From CAYZJD01 sp964478455 (lineage in GTDB: Bacteria; Acidobacteriota; Terriglobia; Bryobacterales; Bryobacteraceae), in NCBI GenBank assembly GCA_964478455.1, contig CAYZJD010000344.1, positions 1 through 5,011 on the forward strand: 5,011 nucleotides of DNA, read 5' to 3'. How positions within the stretch are numbered: position 1 is the stretch's first letter; each line of letters begins with the position of its first letter. Of this stretch, positions 1 to 5,011 are shown piece by piece. The position numbers were made by a program, and so were the translations under genes. A model generated the notes under the pieces. That model did no database searches, had not been told where the DNA came from, and saw only the letters and a program-made list of their open reading frames with translations.

Positions 1-71
1 GGCAAGCTGAAGCATGCCCCACGTGGGCCGTAAGTCCTTGATTTGGCTGGTGGGATAAGCTTCAGCTTGCC
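1..71. repeat. REP-like pair of inverted palindromic units at the window edge
   Basis: The 13-base arm GGCAAGCTGAAGC at 1-13 recurs as its exact reverse complement at 59-71. Allowing three mismatches, the inverted repeat extends to 22 bases (1-22 against 50-71, 19 of 22 matching) around a 27-base spacer. Each unit is also nearly self-complementary: GGCAAGCT at 1-8 pairs with AGCATGCC at 11-18 with one mismatch, and GGTGG...AAGCT at 49-61 pairs with AGCTTGCCACC at 64-74 around a small bulge. This is the architecture of extragenic palindromic (REP/BIME-like) elements. It lies just beyond the 3' end of the minus-strand operon, so it could also stop transcription or protect the mRNA 3' end, but no T-run follows. 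The left unit may continue outside the window. Confidence 0.6.
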
Positions 72-113
72 ACCGGACTTTATCCACGGGCTGTTATCTG
101 CGCCTTTCTGCCG
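72..113. other. Short 3' intergenic spacer
   Basis: This 42-base stretch between the palindromic repeat and the stop codon of the ceramidase-like gene shows no ORF, no RNA signature and no T-rich intrinsic terminator on the minus strand. Confidence 0.5.
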
Positions 114-968
114 CTAGCGCTGGGCCGCGGCCTTGTCAATCATATCGAGAAGCCCGTTGACAATGGCGTTCTCGGCGCAACCCCGCTTCACGTGCGCGCT
201 CGCGATTTCGTAACTCACCTCGTCGTAGGCCGCGTCGTCAGGGATGTACGAGCTGGATCCGTTGCAGTTAGTCACCATAAGGGTGCGGCTCAGAGGCGAT
301 TCCTTCTTCAGGCGCCGCGCGATCATGGTCAGCACTTCGCCGGAAACGCCGGTGAGGGCGATATGGTTGATCATCAGCAGCGAGAGCCGAATGGTGACCG
401 GCGCCGCATCTTCGAAGCGATACGCGGCTGGGTCTTTCTGCGAGCCGGCCACACGTTTCTGGCCCGGACAAGTGACGGCGGTCTGAGCCCCGGCTATGCG
501 GCCCAGGGCGGACATGCGCAATTTCGCGGACACGCGGAGGACCTCATCGCCCAGGATGCGGCCGAGTTTGGCCACGTCTTCGTAGCTCTCGGCGCGGTTG
601 TAAATGGGCGCCTGATCGCCGGCCGCCCCGCTCGTGAACACAGCCACCGCGGCGCCGCCGAGCCGCTGCTCGACGTAGCGCGAAGCGGCACCAGCGAGGT
701 CGCCTGAAATTCGCAAGTTCTTGGCCCCGAACACCGTGCAATGCACCCCGTGATTCATGATCACGGCGATGGGCGCGCCGGACAGGCGTCCCGCATAGCC
801 GCTCATCCGCAAGGCCGCCCCTTCGGGCGGCGTGATGTCCACGCGCGCCGCCCCGGCGCGCAGCGCGCCCTCGCCCGGCGCTCCGCTCACCGAGCTGGCC
901 ACCAGCGTTGCCAAGAACAGACAGGTTCGTATCATGCTGCGGTCCCGCTTGCCCATTACGCCTTCCAT
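114..968 (-). CDS. Neutral/alkaline ceramidase-like exported protein, internally shortened
   Basis: The 284-residue product opens with a Sec-type signal (basic MGKRDRSMIRT, hydrophobic CLFLATLVASSVSGA). It then shows AGAARVDITPPEG (about 38-50), the family's usual mature N-terminus, followed by MNHGVH (71-76), SGAAGDQAP (113-121), TGVSGEV with Glu211, and YIPDDAAY (241-248). In neutral ceramidases (PF04734 type) these blocks correspond to the second zinc histidine, the active-site glycine-rich turn, and the Glu and Tyr metal ligands. The segment between YAGR (58-61) and LSGAPIAV (62-69) is missing; relatives carry roughly 140-150 residues there, including the HTHS/HDHN-like motif with the first zinc histidine. 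The frame is intact, but activity is doubtful. Start: ATG at 968 has GGAGGG 7 nt upstream; ATG at 956 (TAATG overlap with the sulfatase stop) and ATG at 935 are alternatives. It is the last gene of the minus-strand operon. Family assignment is good; substrate is unknown and need not be ceramide. Confidence 0.72.
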   Translation of the reverse strand: MEGVMGKRDRSMIRTCLFLATLVASSVSGAPGEGALRAGAARVDITPPEGAALRMSGYAGRLSGAPIAVIMNHGVHCTVFGAKNLRISGDLAGAASRYVEQRLGGAAVAVFTSGAAGDQAPIYNRAESYEDVAKLGRILGDEVLRVSAKLRMSALGRIAGAQTAVTCPGQKRVAGSQKDPAAYRFEDAAPVTIRLSLLMINHIALTGVSGEVLTMIARRLKKESPLSRTLMVTNCNGSSSYIPDDAAYDEVSYEIASAHVKRGCAENAIVNGLLDMIDKAAAQR

Positions 969-2392
969 ACAGGTTCCCTCCGTCCGCCGGTGTCCGCCAG
1001 AATCTTCCACAGCCGGCCCTGAAGGTCGCCGACCAGGCTCTTCAGCTCCGGGTCCTTGATCTGAGTAAACAACTGGCCGTCGTCGGTGGTTACTCGCACG
1101 TTGCCCATCAGGTTGTTCATCTGGTCGGGGTCTTTCTCGAGGTCGTAGAGTTCGTCCAGGTCCCAGATGCCGTGGTAGTGCATGTAGCTGTAACGGGTGG
1201 TGCGCAAGCCGGTGACCGTGGGCGTCTGCGGGTAGTTGCGCTCCCAGAAGTACTCGTAAAGAAACTCCGCGCGCCAGGATTTCTCGCCCCGCAGCAGCGG
1301 CACCAGCGACCGGCCGTGCAGACTCGGGGTCAAGGGCGCGCCGGCCACTTCCAGAAACGTCGGCGCAATGTCGATGTTCAGCGCCATGCCCTCGGGCCGC
1401 GTGTTCCCGGCGAACAGGTCGGGACAGTGCGCCAGCAGGGGGACCCGGATCGACGGTTCGTACATACAGCGCTTGTCGATCAGTCCATGCTCGCCCATCA
1501 GGAAGCCGTTATCGCTCATGTAGACCACCAGGGCGTCGTTGAGCAGTTTCTTTTCCTCGAGTTCGTTCAACACCCGCTCGATGCTCTCGTCCAGCGAGGC
1601 GATGGTCCGGCAGTACTGGCGATAGAAGGGATCGAAGGCGATCACGTTATTGAACATGCCGTCCACGCCGTGCGTGGACTTGCGCTGGCGCCGCACCCAT
1701 TCCGGCCGGCCGCGGTAGTTCTCCTCGGTGTCGGCCATGGACTTGGGATACGGAATCGGCTCCTTCTCGTACAGCTTCTTGTGCCGTTCCGCGCTGACAT
1801 TGGGGCTGTGCACGTTCTTGTGTGACAGACACAGGAAGAAGGGCCGGGAGGCGTTCTGCCCGATGAAGCGCAAGGCCTCGTCGGTCAGGATGTCGGACAC
1901 ATAGCCTTGCGTCTTGCGCCGCTCGCCGTCGAAGTTGATGAGCGGATTCTCGTACTGGCCCTGACCCCGGAAGGAAACCCAGCGCTCGAAGCCCGGGCGG
2001 GCGGCGTCGGTGTCCCCGCCCATGTGCCACTTGCCAATGAACGCCGTACGATAGCCGTGCTTTTGCAGCACTTCAGGGAATGTAGCCAACGGGGATGACG
2101 GGGGCGTGACGTTGTCCATGACGCCGTGCGCGTGGACGTAGTGGCCGGTCAGGATGGAGGCTCGGCTCGGCGAGCACAGCGACGTGGTGACGAAAGCGTC
2201 CCGGAAAAGGGCGCCGCGCTGGGCCATGCGATCCATGGCAGGCGTCTTCAGCCACGGATGGCCTGCACAGCCCATGCAGTCGAAGCGATGGTCGTCGCTG
2301 AGGATGAAGACGAGGTTTCGTTTGCTCGTCCCCGAGAGCACCGCCGGGGCCGCCGCGGCGCCGCAAGATTCCAGAAATCTCCGTCGAGTCAT
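956..2392 (-). CDS. Tat-exported formylglycine sulfatase, N-acetylglucosamine-6-sulfatase-like
   Basis: A type I (S1) sulfatase of 478 residues, normal length for the family, hydrolysing a sulfate ester. The N-terminus TRRRFLE followed by GAAAAPAVL is a Tat export signal, so it acts outside the cytoplasm. Visible active-site elements: SDDH (Asp33, Asp34) for metal, the CSPSR sulfatase signature (Cys73, expected to become formylglycine) followed by LTG, GKWHM (Lys121, His123), the HKNVHSP block (His191, His195), SDNG (Asp294, Asn295) for metal, and Lys307. The region around QYENPLINFDGERRK, YVSDILTDEAL and DKR..YE.SIRVPLL resembles mammalian N-acetylglucosamine-6-sulfatase, suggesting a GlcNAc-6-sulfate-type glycan; this specificity is inference. 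Cys maturation needs FGE or an anaerobic sulfatase-maturating enzyme, neither in the window. Start ATG 2392 has AGGAAGG (2406-2400) 7 nt upstream, overlapping the stop of the preceding hydrolase gene 12 bp away. No damage seen. Confidence 0.92.
   Translation of the reverse strand: MTRRRFLESCGAAAAPAVLSGTSKRNLVFILSDDHRFDCMGCAGHPWLKTPAMDRMAQRGALFRDAFVTTSLCSPSRASILTGHYVHAHGVMDNVTPPSSPLATFPEVLQKHGYRTAFIGKWHMGGDTDAARPGFERWVSFRGQGQYENPLINFDGERRKTQGYVSDILTDEALRFIGQNASRPFFLCLSHKNVHSPNVSAERHKKLYEKEPIPYPKSMADTEENYRGRPEWVRRQRKSTHGVDGMFNNVIAFDPFYRQYCRTIASLDESIERVLNELEEKKLLNDALVVYMSDNGFLMGEHGLIDKRCMYEPSIRVPLLAHCPDLFAGNTRPEGMALNIDIAPTFLEVAGAPLTPSLHGRSLVPLLRGEKSWRAEFLYEYFWERNYPQTPTVTGLRTTRYSYMHYHGIWDLDELYDLEKDPDQMNNLMGNVRVTTDDGQLFTQIKDPELKSLVGDLQGRLWKILADTGGRREPVWKA
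976..981 (-). promoter_or_regulatory. Shine-Dalgarno GGAGGG for the ceramidase-like gene, inside the sulfatase 3' end
   Basis: GGAGGG read on the minus strand lies 7 nt before ATG 968, which supports that start over 956 or the upstream ATG at 1010. A second, weaker GGAAGG (966-961) lies 4 nt before ATG 956, where the sulfatase stop and a start overlap as TAATG. Both sit inside the sulfatase coding end, as expected for translational coupling. Confidence 0.55.
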
Positions 2393-2404
2393 CTACGGTC
2401 CTTC

Positions 2405-3538
2405 CTAACGCAGCCAGCGTTCAAACCAGGCCGCCATCTCGGATTTCATCTCCGGCGTGTACATATGTTCGACGTTCGGGTAAATGATACTGCGAAACTT
2501 CTCGCGCGCGCCGTACAGACCGTAGATGTGGCCGAGCTTCTGTTCCAGGATACGGATTCCGGAAGGCGGAGAGGTGGGATCGCTGTCGCCGGTCAGCGCC
2601 AGAAACGGACGCGGCGCCAGCAGCCCGAGTACCGCTTCGGTGTCAAAGTGCCTCAGAATTCCCGGGATGAAGAAATACATGGCGTGGGCTCGAAGCTGGC
2701 CGTGTGCCACCAGCTCGCGATAGCGCATAAAGCAAGCCACTCCCACCACGGTTCTCACGCGTTCGTCGAGCGCGGCCAGCCACCACGCCCCGGTGCTCCC
2801 CATGCTCATTCCGGTAGCGCCGATCCGTTTGGCGTCCACCTCCGGGCGGGAGGCCAGATAGTCCACCGCCACCATGTCGTCGCGCAACATCAGGCCCCAC
2901 AGCGTGCGCCCGAACCAGAGGTTGAGCTTGAAGAGCGAGTCCCGCTGGTTCTCGATATTGCTTTCCACGGCTCCCGCCGGCCCCTTTCCGAGCCGCTCGC
3001 CGTTGAAGTAGGAGTCGATCGAAAGCAGGATGAAGCCGCGCTTCACCAGCGGTTCGCGCACGTTCTGTTCTTCGTTGGAGAACAAGGGGCCTTCCTTGTC
3101 GCCGCTGTGCCAGTGCAGCAGGAGGATGGCCGGAGCGGGCCCCTTCAGCCCGTCGGGGATGACCAGCCAGGCGGGAATGACGCCATCCAGGCCATTCTCG
3201 ATTTCGATCTTCTCTGCGGTGTAGCCGTCACGTTTCTCCCGGCTGAAGAGGCGTGCCCGCGGCGTCCGGGGTCGCGGCGGGATTCCGCCCAGACAGCCGT
3301 AGATGGTCTTGCGGATTCCGGCCCGGCGCTGGTCCCACTCAGCGCGCGTGACCGGCATCTTGATCTCCGGGAATGGCAGGTTCCGGTACGGCTCGGGAAT
3401 CCCTTGCCAGGCCGGCCCAAACGTCGTCCGGCTTTCCCACTTCAGCCGGCCCTTCTGCGCCTGTGCCGCTCGGCCGGGCGAGGCCAGGAACAGAAGCCCG
3501 GTCAGCCCCGCTACGGCTACCGCCGATCTGCGCGACAT
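2405..3538 (-). CDS. Exported alpha/beta hydrolase (acetyl-xylan-esterase / dienelactone-hydrolase-like)
   Basis: A 377-residue serine hydrolase, probably a secreted carboxylesterase. The N-terminus has basic residues and a hydrophobic stretch (AVAVAGLTGLLFLAS), with likely signal cleavage near AQA at 25-27. The alpha/beta fold shows AILLLHWHSGDKEG (137-150, oxyanion-loop strand), DMVAVDYLASRPEVDAKRIG leading to the nucleophile elbow GMSMG (Ser245), LTGDSDPTSP (Asp318 or Asp320 as the acid) and NVEHMYTPEM (His358). The spacing and the RDDMVAVDYL...IG..G.SMG pattern match the large Abhydrolase_7/AXE1-like group that removes acetyl or other acyl groups from carbohydrates; the exact ester is unknown. 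It is the first gene of the minus-strand operon, just ahead of the sulfatase, consistent with successive removal of substituents from one polymer (inference). Start ATG 3538 has AAGGAGG 9 nt upstream. The promoter probably lies in the 44-bp divergent spacer. A peptidase of the S9 type is a less likely alternative. Confidence 0.88.
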   Translation of the reverse strand: MSRRSAVAVAGLTGLLFLASPGRAAQAQKGRLKWESRTTFGPAWQGIPEPYRNLPFPEIKMPVTRAEWDQRRAGIRKTIYGCLGGIPPRPRTPRARLFSREKRDGYTAEKIEIENGLDGVIPAWLVIPDGLKGPAPAILLLHWHSGDKEGPLFSNEEQNVREPLVKRGFILLSIDSYFNGERLGKGPAGAVESNIENQRDSLFKLNLWFGRTLWGLMLRDDMVAVDYLASRPEVDAKRIGATGMSMGSTGAWWLAALDERVRTVVGVACFMRYRELVAHGQLRAHAMYFFIPGILRHFDTEAVLGLLAPRPFLALTGDSDPTSPPSGIRILEQKLGHIYGLYGAREKFRSIIYPNVEHMYTPEMKSEMAAWFERWLR

Positions 3539-3547
3539 TTAGGCGCT

Positions 3548-3554
3548 CCTCCTT
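3548..3554 (-). promoter_or_regulatory. Shine-Dalgarno AAGGAGG for the hydrolase gene
   Basis: AAGGAGG on the minus strand ends 9 nt before ATG 3538, fixing this as the hydrolase start. It is the first ribosome binding site of the three-gene operon. The oppositely oriented sulfatase remnant has no comparable site. Confidence 0.6.
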
Positions 3555-3557
3555 CGC

Positions 3558-3572
3558 TGTGCAGGTCGCACA
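3558..3572. promoter_or_regulatory. Candidate operator: 15-bp palindrome in the divergent spacer
   Basis: TGTGCAGGTCGCACA has perfect 5-base inverted arms (TGTGC and GCACA) around a 5-base centre. It lies in the only gap between the divergent genes, beside the -10-like AT island, where a dimeric regulator could control both directions. A palindrome this short can occur by chance, and no regulator gene is present in the window. Confidence 0.35.
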
Positions 3573-3584
3573 TACTATACATAT
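3572..3584. promoter_or_regulatory. AT-rich island with overlapping divergent -10-like boxes
   Basis: ATACTATACATAT is a sharp AT-rich island in GC-rich surroundings. On the minus strand it reads TATAGT (3579-3574), a good -10 match about 35 bases before the hydrolase ATG. On the plus strand it reads TACTAT (3573-3578), which would place transcription start at or next to ATG 3583 and give a leaderless message. No clear TTGACA-like -35 box is seen for either direction, so this is a plausible but unproven promoter pair. Confidence 0.4.
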
Positions 3585-4080
3585 GCCGCATTCCATCAGC
3601 CGCCGCACTTTCGTCAGGTCGCTGGCCGCCGCGCCTGCGTTCGCCGCCCCGGCCGAGGGTTACAACATCCTGTTTCTGATGTCGGACGAGCACTCGCCGC
3701 ACGCGGCCGGCTGGCTCGGCAACAAAGTCGTCCGCACTCCGGCCCTCGATTCGCTGGCGCGCGCGGGCACAGCCTTCACCGCCTCCTACTGCCAGAACCC
3801 GGTGTGCGTTCCCTCGCGGGCTTCCTTCCTCACCTCCCGCATGGCCTCCAACGTGGGCGTTTTCGGCAACGATGGCGGCTTATTCAGCGACGTGCCCAAG
3901 ATGGGCAGCGTCTTCCGCAGCGCGGGCTACGCCGTAAGCTGGATCGGCAAGACCCACTGGGGCGGCGAGTCCGGCTTCGATACCAGGTACGGCAGCGACG
4001 ATGCCCCGGACCGCCCCGACCGGCGCCGGAAGTGGACCCGCCAGTACCAGCAGAAGAAGAGGCGCAAGAAGGCGGCCTGA
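3583..4080 (+). pseudogene. Truncated Tat-exported sulfatase (N-terminal third only)
   Basis: The 165-residue product starts with a Tat signal (SRRTFVRSL then an Ala-rich stretch). It carries the N-terminal sulfatase core: LFLMSDEH (Asp35 for metal), TPALDSLARAGTAF, the signature CVPSR (Cys75, formylglycine site) and GKTHWGG (Lys123, His125). The signature continues FLTS rather than the usual LTG. After GFDTRYGSDDAP it passes into a basic tail, KWTRQYQQKKRRKKAA, and stops. S1 sulfatases are usually 430-550 residues; the HxxxH block, the distal Asp-Asn/His metal pair and the C-terminal subdomain are all absent and not found in another frame before the next gene. The basic tail could be the original C-terminus joined by an in-frame internal deletion. 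It should not be an active sulfatase. It differs from the sulfatase at 956-2392, so it is not a recent duplicate. ATG 3583 has no Shine-Dalgarno site; a leaderless transcript is possible. A short functional protein cannot be excluded. Confidence 0.72.
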
Positions 4081-4104
4081 CCGGCCACCCGCGCCGCCCT
4101 GTAC

Positions 4105-4110
4105 AGGAGG
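4105..4110 (+). promoter_or_regulatory. Shine-Dalgarno AGGAGG that selects a GTG start
   Basis: AGGAGG lies 7 nt before GTG 4118, ideal spacing. The ATG at 4111 directly abuts this motif and opens a frame that stops within six codons, so it is not the start. This site decides the GTG call for the peptidase gene. Confidence 0.7.
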
Positions 4111-4117
4111 ATGACAA

Positions 4118-5011
4118 GTGTACGTTAAAGCTGCAACCAAACGGCTGGCGCCCAGGCTGCTGGGGGCCTCCCTGCCGACCTTGATCCTCTCCGTCCCTTC
4201 GCTGGGCCAGACCACGCCGCTCCTCGAACCGCGCTTCATCGAGGCCATCCTTCAGGAAGTCTCCGGCGATCTCGCCAAGCACCACATCCACATGATGGCG
4301 CCCTATGAGCGGAACCGGCCCGAGCAGGAGTACACCGGCGACTTCCACGAGACGGCGTACATGATTGCCAGACTGCGTGAGTACGGCGTCTCCGGTTCCC
4401 GCGTCGAGAAGCTGCCAGCCGGCGACCTGTGGGACGGCGAGTTCGGCGAATTGTGGATGGAGGAGCCTTTCCGGGAGAGGCTGGCCGCCTATGACGAGAT
4501 CGCGGCCTCCTTGGTTCGCGGGAGCGGGACAGCCGATGTCCGCGCCGAGCTGATCTCGGTGGGCTCCGGCGGCCGGCCGGAGGATTACGCGGGGAAGGAA
4601 GTCCAGGGCAAGATCGTGCTTGCGACTTCGCCCGCTGATGTCGTCTACAGGCTCGCCGTCGCCGAGCGGGGCGCGGCGGGCCTGGTCTGTTATGACGCCT
4701 CTCCCGGCCAGTCCCGCCCGAAACAGGTCCGCTGGCAGACCCTGGCGCGGCACGGCACATTCGAGCCGGGTTCCGCTGCGTTCGGGTTCGCGGTTTCGTC
4801 TTTGACCGGAGCGAGGCTCGCCGCCTTACTCGCCCAGGGCAAGCGCGTCGTCGTCCACGCGAAGACCCAGACCCGCAGCTTTCCCGGAAAGCACGAGGTC
4901 GTCACCGCAGCCATTCCGGGCGATGCTTTCCCCGAAGACGGCTTTCTCTTCGTCGCTCACCTGTTCGAGGGCATCGCCAAGCAGGGCGCCAACGACAATA
5001 TCAGCGGGCCG
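4118..5011 (+). CDS. Exported PA-domain / M28-like metallopeptidase, 3' end beyond window
   Basis: An open frame of 298 codons runs from GTG 4118 to the window edge with no stop. It starts VYVKAATKRLAPRLLGASL, then a hydrophobic stretch ending SVPSLGQ, a Sec signal peptide probably cleaved near residue 31. A helical region with a HETAYMIARLREYGV block (about 76-90) is typical of the pre-catalytic part of M28 peptidases. A protease-associated (PA) insert follows, recognisable by YAGKEVQGKIVLA and AVAERGAAGLVCYD (about 155-195). The catalytic domain begins with FLFVAHLFEG (His281, expected zinc ligand) and GANDNISG (Asp293, expected bridging zinc ligand), at the very end of the window. The usual M28 HxD is here H-L-F. 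The likely role is exopeptidase action on extracellular peptides, but relatives with this pattern are poorly characterised. It follows the sulfatase remnant by 37 bp on the same strand and may share its transcript. Confidence 0.82.
   Translation, partial: MYVKAATKRLAPRLLGASLPTLILSVPSLGQTTPLLEPRFIEAILQEVSGDLAKHHIHMMAPYERNRPEQEYTGDFHETAYMIARLREYGVSGSRVEKLPAGDLWDGEFGELWMEEPFRERLAAYDEIAASLVRGSGTADVRAELISVGSGGRPEDYAGKEVQGKIVLATSPADVVYRLAVAERGAAGLVCYDASPGQSRPKQVRWQTLARHGTFEPGSAAFGFAVSSLTGARLAALLAQGKRVVVHAKTQTRSFPGKHEVVTAAIPGDAFPEDGFLFVAHLFEGIAKQGANDNISGP

Noticed and set aside
748..766. Perfect 7-base inverted repeat CCGTGAT/ATCACGG around TCATG
   Set aside because: It lies inside the ceramidase-like gene and encodes the conserved VIMNHGV block, so codon constraints explain it better than a regulatory hairpin.
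969..1010. The upstream ATG at 1010 as the ceramidase-like gene start
   Set aside because: It would add 14 polar residues before the signal peptide and deepen the sulfatase overlap; the GGAGGG motif at 981-976 is placed for ATG 968.
908..1825. Long plus-strand ORF of 305 codons opposite the sulfatase and ceramidase-like genes
   Set aside because: It is antisense to two well-supported genes, its protein has no recognisable motif and it lacks a convincing ribosome binding site; long antisense frames are common in GC-rich DNA.
2126..3679. Plus-strand ORF of 517 codons spanning the hydrolase gene and the divergent spacer
   Set aside because: It is a shadow of the hydrolase and first sulfatase, crosses the promoter region, and its translation is low-complexity Arg/Pro/His-rich with no domain.
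3583..4110. A frameshift splitting a full-length sulfatase
   Set aside because: Neither of the other two plus-strand frames after about 3990 shows sulfatase motifs, and only 37 bp separate the stop from the next gene, so the missing portion is absent rather than out of frame.
3884..4753. Minus-strand ORF of 289 codons opposite the right-hand genes
   Set aside because: The plus strand here encodes a clear sulfatase core and PA/M28-like motifs; the antisense product is Arg/Gly/Ser-rich without family features.
1..5011. CRISPR array, tRNA, rRNA, riboswitch or insertion sequence
   Set aside because: No regularly spaced direct repeats, no tRNA- or rRNA-like sequence, no transposase motif and no target-site duplication were seen.

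Overview
The window looks like chromosome of a GC-rich bacterium with a large secreted hydrolase repertoire. The nearest style I can recall is Acidobacteriota of the Solibacter/Bryobacter type: Tat-exported sulfatases, a short ceramidase-like protein with a VDITP start, an exported alpha/beta hydrolase and a PA-domain M28-like peptidase, closely packed with strong Shine-Dalgarno sites. This placement is inference from gene content and protein style; Planctomycetes are a weaker alternative.

Layout. Positions 1-71 hold a REP-like pair of inverted palindromes. A minus-strand operon runs from right to left: exported alpha/beta hydrolase or esterase (3538-2405), Tat-exported formylglycine sulfatase resembling N-acetylglucosamine-6-sulfatase (2392-956), and a neutral-ceramidase-like protein (968-114). 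Spacing is 12 bp and then a 13-bp overlap, so the three genes are probably co-transcribed and translationally coupled. A 44-bp divergent spacer (3539-3582) holds an AT-rich island and a 15-bp palindrome. To its right, on the plus strand, are a severely shortened second sulfatase (3583-4080) and, 37 bp later, the first 298 codons of a PA-domain/M28-like peptidase with a GTG start, which runs off the window. No non-genic stretch exceeds about 115 bp.

Function. All five products appear to be exported. Sulfatase plus esterase fits removal of sulfate and acyl decorations from an environmental glycan or glycolipid; the ceramidase-like protein could act on an amide-linked lipid, but its real substrate is unknown. 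No formylglycine-generating enzyme, transporter or regulator lies in the window.

The most notable feature is that two of the five genes look internally deleted. The ceramidase-like protein jumps from its N-terminal strand straight to the second half of the metal-binding domain. The second sulfatase keeps its signal peptide and catalytic cysteine but ends at 165 residues, lacking the distal metal-binding half. Both keep an open frame and a normal stop. They may be decaying genes or collapsed metagenome assembly. I do not see a convincing new multi-gene system.
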